From contig WRBD01000011.1 in NCBI GenBank assembly GCA_009779835.1, forward strand, positions 1 through 64,000: a stretch of 64,000 nt of DNA. Direction: 5' to 3'. How positions within the stretch are numbered: position 1 is the stretch's first letter; every line of letters begins with the position of its first letter. This DNA is from Defluviitaleaceae bacterium (GTDB taxonomy: Bacteria > Bacillota > Clostridia > Lachnospirales > WQUN01). The notes under the pieces are model-generated. The model saw nothing but the letters and a program-made list of their open reading frames with translations, did no database searches and was not told where the DNA came from. This document shows positions 44,033 to 52,190 of the stretch, piece after piece. The position numbers and the translations under genes are program-made.

Positions 44033-45631
44033 ATGAAATTAAATTTGTTTAAAATTATGAATTGGATTTTTTTTATTTTAGCCGGGCTGCTGTTTATAAA
44101 TACCGCTTTTTTTAATCGTGCTACTGCGTTTTTCTTCACATTTAAAGAGCAAATATTAAACTTTGTTATTATTACTGTTGTTTTTTTATTTATTGCCGCG
44201 CTTGGTTCATTTTTAACAACAAAATATAAATCCCTTGAGAAATTCTTTAAAGAAAGATACATTTTCGTTGTATATATAACCATGATTATCGTATTTATTT
44301 TACAGGTATTATACGCTTTTCTCATTCACTCAAACTTGGAACATGATATTGGGTTAATTATTTTGAATGCCCAAGCCGGAAGCCCCGATGAATTTGTTTG
44401 GATTGAGTATTTCTCTCTACATCCAAATAACTTTATGCTTTTGTTCTTTTTCAGATTTATTCATGGGGCACTGGCTTTGTTAAATTTAGAGGAACATTTT
44501 ATCCATGCTTTAGTTATCGTTAATATTTTATTTGTTAATGCATCTATCGTCTTAGTGTTTCATACGGTAAAAGATTCTTTGGACGTGTTCAAAGCCTATG
44601 CAGCGTGGATATTTTTAATACTGCTTGCAGCGTTTTCGCCGTGGATAATCGTACCTTACTCAGATACACTGTCTATGCCTTTTATAATCGGCGTAATATT
44701 CCTATACATGAAATTCAGAAATGCGAACAATCGGAAAAAATTGATTTTGGCTTTGGGTATGGGTGCAGTTGCGCAAATCGGATACTTTGTAAAGCCTTCT
44801 TCGGTGATACCGATAATTGCAATTATCATTATACAATTTATAATTGATTTAAACCTGTTTAAAACTAAGCCAAAACACAGACGCGCTTCAAAAACAGAAT
44901 ATAACTCCAAATATATACTTACATGCACCCTGCTGATTATGCTGGTAGTTAGTGCTTTGTTTAATTTATTCGTCCGCACGCAAAACACCATACCTTTTAT
45001 ACAAGGCGTGGCTTTGCCTAATGAACACTATATTATGATAGGTATGCAACGCCAAGCTGTCTGGGGAGAAAGATTCACATATGGGTCATACAGCGCAGAG
45101 GATTTCTTTTTTACAACCAGTTTTCCATCCACACAAGAAATGCGGAATGCCAACAGGGAAGTAATAATGGAACGTCTTTCAGACTTTGGAATTGCCGGGT
45201 ACAGTCACTTTTTAGTCAACAAGTTGCGGTGGGTTACCGATGACGGGACTTTTACTTGGGGCGAATTTGCATTCGGTGATTTTTACGATACGACACCAAT
45301 GCAGTCACAACTCAGAAACTTAGTTTTCCCGAGAGGAGATAATTACTCACCCTTTGCGCATTTTATGCAAGGCATATGGTTGTTTATACTTTTTTGGCAT
45401 TTTATATTTGCATTCCGCAAAAAAGACTCATCAAATATTTTTATGAATGTATGCATGTGTACAATAATCGGGACTATTTTATTTATTCTTTTAACGGAAG
45501 GACGCTCCCGTTATTTGATTAACTGTCTGCCGTTATTTGCAATTGTATCCGCATATTGTTTTTCCGATACTTTTTTGTTTTTCTTGAATATCGTACAAAG
45601 AAAACGTAGTAAGTTGCTTTTTAGAGGTTAA
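44033..45631 (+). CDS. Polytopic membrane protein, GT-C glycosyltransferase-like
   Basis: The 532-residue protein has about 12 membrane helices. The first outer loop holds acidic residues after the second or third helix (SNLEHDIGLIILNAQAG), and a large extracytoplasmic C-terminal loop follows (ERFTYGSYSAEDFFF). This layout is that of GT-C (PMT/GT39-like) enzymes, which use lipid-linked sugars outside the membrane. It resembles the 'TIGR03766' family of integral membrane proteins. It starts after AGAGGAAATTA. The substrate is unknown. The adenylate-kinase-like gene follows after 54 bases. Confidence 0.65.
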   Translation: MKLNLFKIMNWIFFILAGLLFINTAFFNRATAFFFTFKEQILNFVIITVVFLFIAALGSFLTTKYKSLEKFFKERYIFVVYITMIIVFILQVLYAFLIHSNLEHDIGLIILNAQAGSPDEFVWIEYFSLHPNNFMLLFFFRFIHGALALLNLEEHFIHALVIVNILFVNASIVLVFHTVKDSLDVFKAYAAWIFLILLAAFSPWIIVPYSDTLSMPFIIGVIFLYMKFRNANNRKKLILALGMGAVAQIGYFVKPSSVIPIIAIIIIQFIIDLNLFKTKPKHRRASKTEYNSKYILTCTLLIMLVVSALFNLFVRTQNTIPFIQGVALPNEHYIMIGMQRQAVWGERFTYGSYSAEDFFFTTSFPSTQEMRNANREVIMERLSDFGIAGYSHFLVNKLRWVTDDGTFTWGEFAFGDFYDTTPMQSQLRNLVFPRGDNYSPFAHFMQGIWLFILFWHFIFAFRKKDSSNIFMNVCMCTIIGTILFILLTEGRSRYLINCLPLFAIVSAYCFSDTFLFFLNIVQRKRSKLLFRG

Positions 45632-45685
45632 AGCCGTACAATGAAAATATCTAAGAAATGTTCTAAGAAAATCGGAGGAAATCAA

Positions 45686-46402
45686 ATGAGCAGAAGTCCG
45701 TTGCTTTTAGAAAAATGGGATTTTATAGTATTGCTTGGGGAATCGGGCGGCGGAAAGGGAACGCTTGTGCAAAACATAAAGCGTTACTGGTTGCCGGATT
45801 TATGGAGCGCCAGCATGGGAGATATCTTCCGCAAAAAAGCGTCGGAAGACCCGGAAATAAGAGAACTTACCGAAAAAGGAATTCTTGTTGATAACGCAAA
45901 AACCTGCAAAATTTTTCGTGAATTCGCACTGGCGAACTCGCCCGGGCTTATTGACGGTTTTCCGCGCAACCGTGAGCAAGCGATTGACTTAATTCGTTTC
46001 GCGAAGGAAAATAACTGGCGCATTCTTGTTGTAGACATTCATTGCCGCATTGAAAAAATAATCGAGCGTCTACTTGCGAGAAAACGCGCCGATGACAGTC
46101 TAAACATTGTTTATCAACGTCACACCGCGCACAAAGAACTTCACCCGTCTGTAATGGAAGAAATCCGCACGCGCCGCGATTTATTTGATGTTATAAACCT
46201 TGACGGCAATCATCATTCCGAGATTGTTTTCACGGGGTTTCTTTTGAGCGTTCTGCGGCTTGTTGATATGCTTTACTTCTACGACATGACAGACATCAAC
46301 ACCACATTTGCCGTGCATGGCGACGAAACTACAATTAACCCCGCAATAAACCGTTGGGTTTGCGGATTCTTAGACAGTATTCAGAAAAAGATTGCGAAAT
46401 GA
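45686..46402 (+). CDS. Adenylate-kinase-like nucleoside monophosphate kinase
   Basis: The 238-residue P-loop kinase has GESGGGKGTL instead of the usual GxPGxGKGT, an NMP-binding segment (SMGDIFRKKASEDPEIRELTEK), and IDGFPRNREQA for the DGFPR motif. The lid region is short. A C-terminal extension of about 60 residues is not typical of Adk. It probably phosphorylates a nucleoside monophosphate, but it need not be the housekeeping enzyme, which usually lies in the ribosomal protein operon. The ATG follows CGGAGGAAATCAA. It overlaps the deacetylase gene. Confidence 0.7.
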   Translation: MSRSPLLLEKWDFIVLLGESGGGKGTLVQNIKRYWLPDLWSASMGDIFRKKASEDPEIRELTEKGILVDNAKTCKIFREFALANSPGLIDGFPRNREQAIDLIRFAKENNWRILVVDIHCRIEKIIERLLARKRADDSLNIVYQRHTAHKELHPSVMEEIRTRRDLFDVINLDGNHHSEIVFTGFLLSVLRLVDMLYFYDMTDINTTFAVHGDETTINPAINRWVCGFLDSIQKKIAK

Positions 46403-47037
46403 TAAAACCACAAGTCGCGCTAACTTTCGATGACGGCCCAAGCGAACATACCGCTCGTATTTTAGACACTCTGGAAAAAAACCAAGCCAGAGCAAGTTTT
46501 TTTGTACTTGGAAGTAAAATTGATACAGGAAAAAATATAATCAAACGCGCACATGAAATGGAAAACGAGATTATCAGCCATTCATGGAGCCATTGTAAAG
46601 AGCCGGATTTATCCGGACTTTGTGCGGAAGAAATTCGCAAAGAATTAATTAATACGCGGGAAATTATTTTGCAAACCGTCGGCACTTGCCCGGATATGTT
46701 CCGTCCGCCATACGGCGCGGTCAGTGACACGTTAAAGGATGTCGCGGAAGAGCTTGGCTTGGCGATAATTCTATGGTCGGTTGATTCGTGGGATTGGAAA
46801 AGCAAAGATGCCGGCTGCATTTACAACGAAATTTTTTCAAACATTCACGACAACGCTGTAATTCTTTGCCACGATGTTCATGCCACAACCGCGGATGCAA
46901 TGGAACGCGTTATTCCTGCGCTTACAGAAAAATACGAGCTTGTCACCGTGTCGGAATTGATGAAATTTTCAAGCGTAACACCAAAAGCACGAGTAATTTT
47001 CCCGGCGGGTGAAATTAAATATGATAACCCTGCTTGA
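46399..47037 (+). CDS. Polysaccharide deacetylase (NodB/CE4)
   Basis: The 212-residue NodB-homology protein has motif 1 TFDDGP, motif 2 HSWSH (metal His), motif 3 RPPYGAVS, motif 4 WSVDSWDW and motif 5 ILCHDVHA. CE4 enzymes remove N- or O-acetyl groups from peptidoglycan, chitin or xylan. No signal peptide or membrane helix is visible, unusual for a wall enzyme. Its ATG overlaps the preceding kinase stop (ATGA), and its end overlaps rarA. Confidence 0.85.
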   Translation: MIKPQVALTFDDGPSEHTARILDTLEKNQARASFFVLGSKIDTGKNIIKRAHEMENEIISHSWSHCKEPDLSGLCAEEIRKELINTREIILQTVGTCPDMFRPPYGAVSDTLKDVAEELGLAIILWSVDSWDWKSKDAGCIYNEIFSNIHDNAVILCHDVHATTADAMERVIPALTEKYELVTVSELMKFSSVTPKARVIFPAGEIKYDNPA

Positions 47038-48325
47038 CGAAAATAACGAAAACACGCGTAAGCAAGCCCCGCTTGCGGCGCGAATGCGTCCCGCTTCCCT
47101 TGACGAATGGGTGGGACAAGAACACATAATCGGAAAAAATACTTTGCTTACCCGCGCAATTAAAGCGGACAAGCTTAATTCACTTGTGCTTCACGGGCCG
47201 CCCGGAACGGGCAAAACTACGCTTGCGTCGGTAATTTCATCCGCCACGCAAGCTATTTTTTTGCAATTAAACGCGACAACTGCGGGCAAGAAGGATATTC
47301 TGGATGCCGTGGAAGAAGCGAAATCGGCAGCCGCTCTTTACGGCAAACGCACAATTCTTTTTATTGATGAAATCCACCGCTTCAACAAGGCGCAGCAAGA
47401 CGCACTTTTGCCATATGTAGAAAACGGCACTGTAATTTTAATAGGCGCGACAACTGAGAACCCATATTTTGAAGTAAACAAGGCATTGGTTTCGCGCTCT
47501 ATGCTTTTTGAGCTTGAACCGCTTTCGAAAGAAAATATTTTAACGCTTTTAAACCGCGCACTAAAGGACAAAGAGCGCGGGCTTGGAGAATACTTTATTG
47601 AAGCGCACTCAAACGCGCTGGATTTTCTCGCGGACAAAGCAAACGGCGATGCACGCACCGCACTGAACGCGCTGGAGCTTGCCGCACTTACCACAAAACC
47701 CGATTCCGGCGGGCGCATTGAAATTTCAATTGAAGATATTGCGGCATGTATCCAAAAGCGCGCACTTCTTTACGAACGCAACGGCGATAATCATTACGAT
47801 ACAATTTCCGCATTTATAAAATCCATGCGCGGCTCAGACCCGGACGCAGCGGTTTATTATTTGGCACGAATGTTATACGCCGGCGAAGACCCGCGCTTCA
47901 TAGCCCGCAGAATAGTAATTTGCGCATCCGAAGACGTTGGCAACGCAGACCCTCACGCTTTGCAAGTAGCAGTCGCGGCGACACACGCCGTGCAATTTAT
48001 AGGAATGCCCGAAAGCAAATTTATTCTTTCGCAAGCAGCAACTTATATCGCTTGCGCCCCGAAAAGCAACGCATGCACCAAAGCAATCGACGCCGCCTAC
48101 GCAGACGTTGATGCTGTTCAAATAAAATCTCTGCCGCCCCATTTAAAAGACGGGCAACGCAGCAATGGCTATAAATACGCCCACGATTATCCCGGCAACT
48201 ACGTACCGCAAGATTATCTGCCCGAAGAACTTTGCGACCGCGTTTACTACCGCCCGACAGAAAACGGCGTTGAGAAGAAAATAAAAGAGTCCCTGCGGGC
48301 ATTACGCCCAAACAGGGACTACTAA
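47021..48325 (+). CDS. rarA: Replication-associated recombination protein RarA/MgsA
   Basis: The 434-residue AAA+ ATPase has Walker A GPPGTGKTT, Walker B LFIDEIHRF, the sensor 1 segment GATTEN and sensor 2 in GDARTALNALE. The MgsA C-terminal tetramerisation domain ends KYAHDYPGNYVPQDYLPEE. It acts at stalled replication forks and binds single-strand binding protein. The ATG nine bases after GGCGGGTG is chosen; a GTG 12 bases upstream is possible. The last 40 bases hold a terminator for the convergent gene. Confidence 0.93.
   Translation: MITLLDENNENTRKQAPLAARMRPASLDEWVGQEHIIGKNTLLTRAIKADKLNSLVLHGPPGTGKTTLASVISSATQAIFLQLNATTAGKKDILDAVEEAKSAAALYGKRTILFIDEIHRFNKAQQDALLPYVENGTVILIGATTENPYFEVNKALVSRSMLFELEPLSKENILTLLNRALKDKERGLGEYFIEAHSNALDFLADKANGDARTALNALELAALTTKPDSGGRIEISIEDIAACIQKRALLYERNGDNHYDTISAFIKSMRGSDPDAAVYYLARMLYAGEDPRFIARRIVICASEDVGNADPHALQVAVAATHAVQFIGMPESKFILSQAATYIACAPKSNACTKAIDAAYADVDAVQIKSLPPHLKDGQRSNGYKYAHDYPGNYVPQDYLPEELCDRVYYRPTENGVEKKIKESLRALRPNRDY
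48288..48320 (-). terminator. Terminator of the Met-rich lipoprotein gene, inside rarA
   Basis: AGTCCCTG and CAGGGACT flank a nested CGGGC/GCCC stem. On the minus strand it is followed by CTTTTATTTT. It lies within the last codons of rarA. Confidence 0.55.
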
Positions 48326-48340
48326 TAAAAAGTTATCTTC

Positions 48341-49198
48341 TTAGAACATCATGCCCGACATATCCATAAAATCATCTAAATTATCGGGGAAATTAATTGT
48401 CACACCGCCAATTCGAATAACGTCCATAGCCATATCTATATCCATATCTATTACTTCGCCGTCAGCTTCCATTGACATAGACATTTTCATATTCATTGCG
48501 GTTAGCATATCGCTAGCGTCTATCACTGCAAAGTATTCGATATCGCCCATATCTACAGACATACTCATACTGTCAAGCCCCATACTCGCCAACATTCCAC
48601 CGGTAAGACTATCAATCATATCGCTCATTACACTGCCCGACAATGTAAACGTAATTTCTGTGCTGTCCGCAACTTCGTTCATGCTCGCGCTTAAAACGGC
48701 TTCCTCCGGGAAAACTAATGCGCCGCTCCCTTGAAGTTGCTCAAGCATATCTTCAAGAGGCATGGGCATTTTCATTTGCATTCCCATCATATCCATATAC
48801 ATTATGCCGTTACGGAAATATACTTCGGAAGGCATTTCCATACCGTCGGCTTTGGTTGTTGATACCATGCGCATATCTATGTCGGTTTCGCTATGCACAA
48901 CCATTTCAATAACGGCGTCCATTATCATTTCTGTTGTTTCTCCGTCCATGTTCATATTCATAACTGTACGGCTGTCCATAATCATTGAATCTACGTTATC
49001 AAGTTTTTCCGACGCTAATAAATATATTTCGTATGCACTTCTTTGTTCGCCGTCAACCGACGGTGTTTCGTTGTTTGTTCCCTGTGTTTCAACGTTTGTT
49101 GCGTTTCCTCCCGTTTGCGTTTCGCCCGTCTCGGGGGTGCATGACGCAAACAGCATTGCCATTACTAAAATAAGTAATGAAATTTTGATTTTTTTCAT
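48341..49198 (-). CDS. Methionine-rich lipoprotein, DUF6612-like
   Basis: The 285-residue protein has a lipobox (MLFASC) and a Thr/Asn-rich linker to about residue 50. A domain of long amphipathic beta strands follows, such as DSRTVMNMNMDGETTEMIMD and GIMYMDMMGMQMKMP. About 45 residues are Met. The shape resembles DUF6612/LppX-like lipoproteins, which have a curved sheet that holds lipid or polymer. It should be anchored on the outer face of the membrane. RBS CAGGAGGAAGTAAAA. Monocistronic, with its terminator in rarA. Confidence 0.75.
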   Translation of the reverse strand: MKKIKISLLILVMAMLFASCTPETGETQTGGNATNVETQGTNNETPSVDGEQRSAYEIYLLASEKLDNVDSMIMDSRTVMNMNMDGETTEMIMDAVIEMVVHSETDIDMRMVSTTKADGMEMPSEVYFRNGIMYMDMMGMQMKMPMPLEDMLEQLQGSGALVFPEEAVLSASMNEVADSTEITFTLSGSVMSDMIDSLTGGMLASMGLDSMSMSVDMGDIEYFAVIDASDMLTAMNMKMSMSMEADGEVIDMDIDMAMDVIRIGGVTINFPDNLDDFMDMSGMMF

Positions 49199-49278
49199 TT
49201 TTACTTCCTCCTGTTTTTTTTCAATTTTATTACAACCTTGTCATTATACATTAAATATTTTCTTTGACAAGTAAAAAC

Positions 49279-49317
49279 AAAAACAGAACCACACTTTTAC
49301 AAAAGATAGGTTCTGTT
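49279..49317 (-). terminator. Terminator after the Cys-rich small protein gene
   Basis: AACAGAACC pairs with GGTTCTGTT around a loop with an inner ATCTTTTG/TAAAAGTG pairing; TTTTTGTTTTT follows on the minus strand. Confidence 0.6.
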
Positions 49318-49337
49318 TGACTGTTACATATAACCCG

Positions 49338-49652
49338 CTATTGTCCTACTTGTTCTTGATTACAGTCGCGCAAATCAAAATCAACGAAGCCCTCACCAAC
49401 ATCACCTTCGACTTTGAATATAAGCGGAATACGGACATTTATCTTTTGAATAACACTGAATTTACTGCATCTTTCGTTTTCTGAGCAAGGGTCTCTTTCA
49501 ATTGTATGTCCCATGCATCTAAATTGTATGTCGCATACTTCTGAATGAGCGCATACATCAATTGGTACTCTTACGGTAATGTCCTCGCAAATGTCTACGG
49601 GGCAACCTTCAAAGGTAAATCTTTTGTGTTCTTCGCACCTTACTGCTGCCAT
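49338..49652 (-). CDS. Small cysteine-rich protein, unknown function
   Basis: About 104 residues with nine or so Cys (VRCEEH, EGCPVDICED, DVCAHSEVCDIQFRCMG, RDPCSENERC). Beta-strand segments like ITVRVPIDV and INVRIPLIFKVEG are repeated. No signal peptide or membrane helix is present. The start chosen has GGAG eight bases before it; in-frame ATGs 18 and 42 bases upstream are possible. The alternation of Cys and valine-rich strands recalls spore coat or exosporium proteins, but I do not recognise a family. Confidence 0.6.
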   Translation of the reverse strand: MAAVRCEEHKRFTFEGCPVDICEDITVRVPIDVCAHSEVCDIQFRCMGHTIERDPCSENERCSKFSVIQKINVRIPLIFKVEGDVGEGFVDFDLRDCNQEQVGQ

Positions 49653-49738
49653 CTTTACAACTCCATTCATTGGTATGTCCTTCATTTCGGACATACTATA
49701 TTTTATGCGGAGGTATTAAAATGGTGATAATTTTTTGC

Positions 49739-49766
49739 TTGACAATTTTTATCTTCGTGATATTAT
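49739..49766 (+). promoter_or_regulatory. metK promoter
   Basis: TTGACA, 16 bases, TATTAT, about 20 bases before the SAM riboswitch. Confidence 0.6.
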
Positions 49767-49785
49767 TTTTGTTACAATTTCATAG

Positions 49786-49891
49786 AACATCAAGAGAGGT
49801 GGAGGGAACAGGGCCCTGCGAAACCCGGCAACCGGCTTATTTTAAGTTATGGTGCTAATTCCCCCGGAGAGTAAAATTTCCGGAAGATGTT
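49786..49891 (+). ncRNA. SAM-I riboswitch (S-box) aptamer
   Basis: The conserved core CAAGAGAGGTGGAGGGA, then CCCTGCGAAACCCGGCAACC and GGTGCTAATTCC are all present. The closing stem is AACATC (49786-49791) with GATGTT (49886-49891). Binding of S-adenosylmethionine should favour the terminator just downstream and shut off metK and asd. Confidence 0.93.
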
Positions 49892-49903
49892 AATCTTTAA
49901 AAA

Positions 49904-49926
49904 AAGCCCTGTAAGGGGCTTATTTT
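49904..49926 (+). terminator. SAM riboswitch expression-platform terminator
   Basis: AAGCCC pairs with GGGCTT, followed by ATTTTT. It is expected to form when SAM is bound. Confidence 0.75.
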
Positions 49927-49944
49927 TGTGTAGGAGGTTTTAAA

Positions 49945-51117
49945 ATGTATTTGTTCACATCTGAATCTGTGACAGAGGGACATCCCGACAAAATGTGCGA
50001 CCAAATTTCAGACGCTGTGTTGGACGCAATTTTGGCGCAAGACCCGAAAGCGCGTGTTGCGTGCGAGGTAGCGACAACAACGGGCATGGTGCTTGTTGCA
50101 GGCGAAATTACAACGGATTGTTATGCTGACATTGAAAAAATTACACGCGAGACAATTCGTAAAATAGGTTACACAAGCGGCGAAATGGGCTTTGACGCGG
50201 ACGCTTGCGCCGTTCTTGTAACATTGAGCGGACAGTCGCCGGATATCGCAATGGGAGTTGATGTCGCGCTGGAAAGCCGCGAAGAAGGCAAAGACGCAGA
50301 CACCGGCGCAGGCGATCAGGGCATGATGTTCGGTTACGCCTGCAACGAAACGCCGGAGCTTATGCCTATGCCGATTTCGCTTTCTCACGCACTAACGCGA
50401 AAATTGGCAGAAGTTCGTAAAAACGGCACCATTCCGTATCTTCGTCCGGACGGAAAGGCACAAGTCACCGTCTCGTATGACGAAAACAGAAAACCGGTAG
50501 GTGTAGCCGCCGTGGTTGTATCGTCGCAGCATTCCGAAGATGCCTCGAACGAACGTATTCGTGCCGATATTATGAACTATGTAATTAAAGCTGTGATTCC
50601 GCCTGAATTGCTTTCAGAAGAAACAAAATACTATATCAACCCCACGGGACGCTTTGTAATCGGAGGGCCGGTTGGTGACGCGGGTCTTACCGGCAGAAAA
50701 ATAATCGTTGACACATACGGCGGATACTCCGCACACGGCGGCGGCGCGTTTTCGGGCAAAGACCCTACAAAGGTTGACCGTTCCGCGGCATATATGGCGC
50801 GTTACATCGCGAAAAACATTGTGGCGGCGGAACTCGCAAGTCACTGCGAAGTTCAGCTTGCATATGCAATCGGCGTGGCGCGTCCGGTTTCCGTTTTCGT
50901 AAACACAAAAGGCACAGGCAAAGTTGCTGACACAAAACTTTCCGACGCTGTAAATAATCTTTTCGACCTGCGCCCTGCCGGAATAATAAATCATTTCGAG
51001 CTACGCCGCCCAATCTACAAGCAAACAGCGGCATACGGGCATTTCGGACGCACGGATATTGATTTGCCGTGGGAAAAAACAGACAAAGTTGAAGAGTTAA
51101 AAAATTTTTGTAAATAA
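49945..51117 (+). CDS. metK: S-adenosylmethionine synthetase
   Basis: The 390-residue enzyme makes SAM from methionine and ATP. Motifs: [18 protein letters not shown] with the ATP-binding His/Asp, [12 protein letters not shown] (family signature 1), and [19 protein letters not shown] (signature 2). Length is typical. RBS TAGGAGGTTTTAAA. It lies directly under the SAM-I riboswitch, so it is feedback-controlled by its product. Confidence 0.96.
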   Translation: MYLFTSESVTEGHPDKMCDQISDAVLDAILAQDPKARVACEVATTTGMVLVAGEITTDCYADIEKITRETIRKIGYTSGEMGFDADACAVLVTLSGQSPDIAMGVDVALESREEGKDADTGAGDQGMMFGYACNETPELMPMPISLSHALTRKLAEVRKNGTIPYLRPDGKAQVTVSYDENRKPVGVAAVVVSSQHSEDASNERIRADIMNYVIKAVIPPELLSEETKYYINPTGRFVIGGPVGDAGLTGRKIIVDTYGGYSAHGGGAFSGKDPTKVDRSAAYMARYIAKNIVAAELASHCEVQLAYAIGVARPVSVFVNTKGTGKVADTKLSDAVNNLFDLRPAGIINHFELRRPIYKQTAAYGHFGRTDIDLPWEKTDKVEELKNFCK

Positions 51118-51130
51118 GGAGAGTTAAGAA

Positions 51131-52117
51131 ATGAAAAAACTTGGAATTTTAGGTGCGTGCGGAATGGTTGGCGGAACGATGTTACAAGTTCTAAGAGAAC
51201 GCGACCTTCCTATTTCGGAATTATATTTATTTGATGTTGGGGCGGCAGTGGGAACAACCGTTGATTTCAAAGGAAAAACCATTACTGTTGAAGAATCAAC
51301 TTTGGACATTTTCGACAGGGGAATTGATATTTGTCTCTTTGCGATTGACAGCCCAATTAGCAGAAAATACGCGCCAATCGCGGCAGAAAAAGGTTGTGTT
51401 GTAGTTGATAACAGTTCCGAGTGGCGCATGACATCGGACGTGCCGCTTGTTGTTCCCGAGGTAAACGGCGAAGATATTTTCAAAAACAAAGGGATTATCG
51501 CAAGCCCGAATTGCAATACGATTCAATCTATGGTCGCGCTTTATCCTTTGCACAAGGCGTTTAATATTAAACGCGTAATTTACTCAACGTATCAGGCGGT
51601 TTCGGGCGCGGGCGTTGCGGGAATCGCAGACCTTAAACGCACCTTAAATGGCGAAGAACCGCAGTGTTTCCCCTACTCTATCGCAGGAAATGTTATTCCG
51701 CGCATAGATGTTGTTGATGAAAATGGTTACACCGGCGAGGAAACAAAAATGATTGAGGAAACGAAAAAAATTCTTCACTCGCCAAGCATGAATGTTACCG
51801 CGACAACCGTTCGTGTGCCTGTTGAAATAGGCCACAGCGTGTCAGCCAATTTAACTTTTGAAAAACCGTTCGAGCTTGACGAGGTTCGCAAAATTTTAGC
51901 AAATTCGCCCGGAATAGTCCTTCAAGACGACCCCACAAAAGAAATTTACCCAACGCCAAAGCAAATCGCCGGCACAGACGAAGTTTATGTAGGCAGAATC
52001 CGCCGCGATTTCAGCGCGGAAAACTCGCTGAACATATGGATTGTAGCCGACAATGTACGCAAAGGCGCGGCAACAAATGCGGTGCAGATTGCTGAGAGAT
52101 TGATTAAAGGAGAATAA
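51131..52117 (+). CDS. asd: Aspartate-semialdehyde dehydrogenase
   Basis: The 328-residue enzyme reduces aspartyl phosphate to the semialdehyde shared by the lysine, threonine, methionine and diaminopimelate pathways. It has the NADP-binding start LGACGMVGGTML, active-site Cys in ASPNCNTIQ, and the substrate His/Arg region VRVPVEIGHS. It starts 13 bases after metK with GGAGAGTTAAGAA and probably shares the riboswitch. The pairing links methionine supply to its use. Confidence 0.93.
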   Translation: MKKLGILGACGMVGGTMLQVLRERDLPISELYLFDVGAAVGTTVDFKGKTITVEESTLDIFDRGIDICLFAIDSPISRKYAPIAAEKGCVVVDNSSEWRMTSDVPLVVPEVNGEDIFKNKGIIASPNCNTIQSMVALYPLHKAFNIKRVIYSTYQAVSGAGVAGIADLKRTLNGEEPQCFPYSIAGNVIPRIDVVDENGYTGEETKMIEETKKILHSPSMNVTATTVRVPVEIGHSVSANLTFEKPFELDEVRKILANSPGIVLQDDPTKEIYPTPKQIAGTDEVYVGRIRRDFSAENSLNIWIVADNVRKGAATNAVQIAERLIKGE

Positions 52118-52141
52118 ACAAACCAAAGCCCAATTATTTAT

Positions 52142-52180
52142 AAAAAGAGGCTGTTGCAAAATCGCAACAGCCTCTTTTTA
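52142..52180. terminator. Bidirectional terminator between asd and the GH9 gene
   Basis: AAAGAGGCTGTTGC and GCAACAGCCTCTTT form a strong stem with T runs on both sides, at the convergent ends of the two genes. Confidence 0.75.
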
Positions 52181-52190
52181 TATACTAAGA

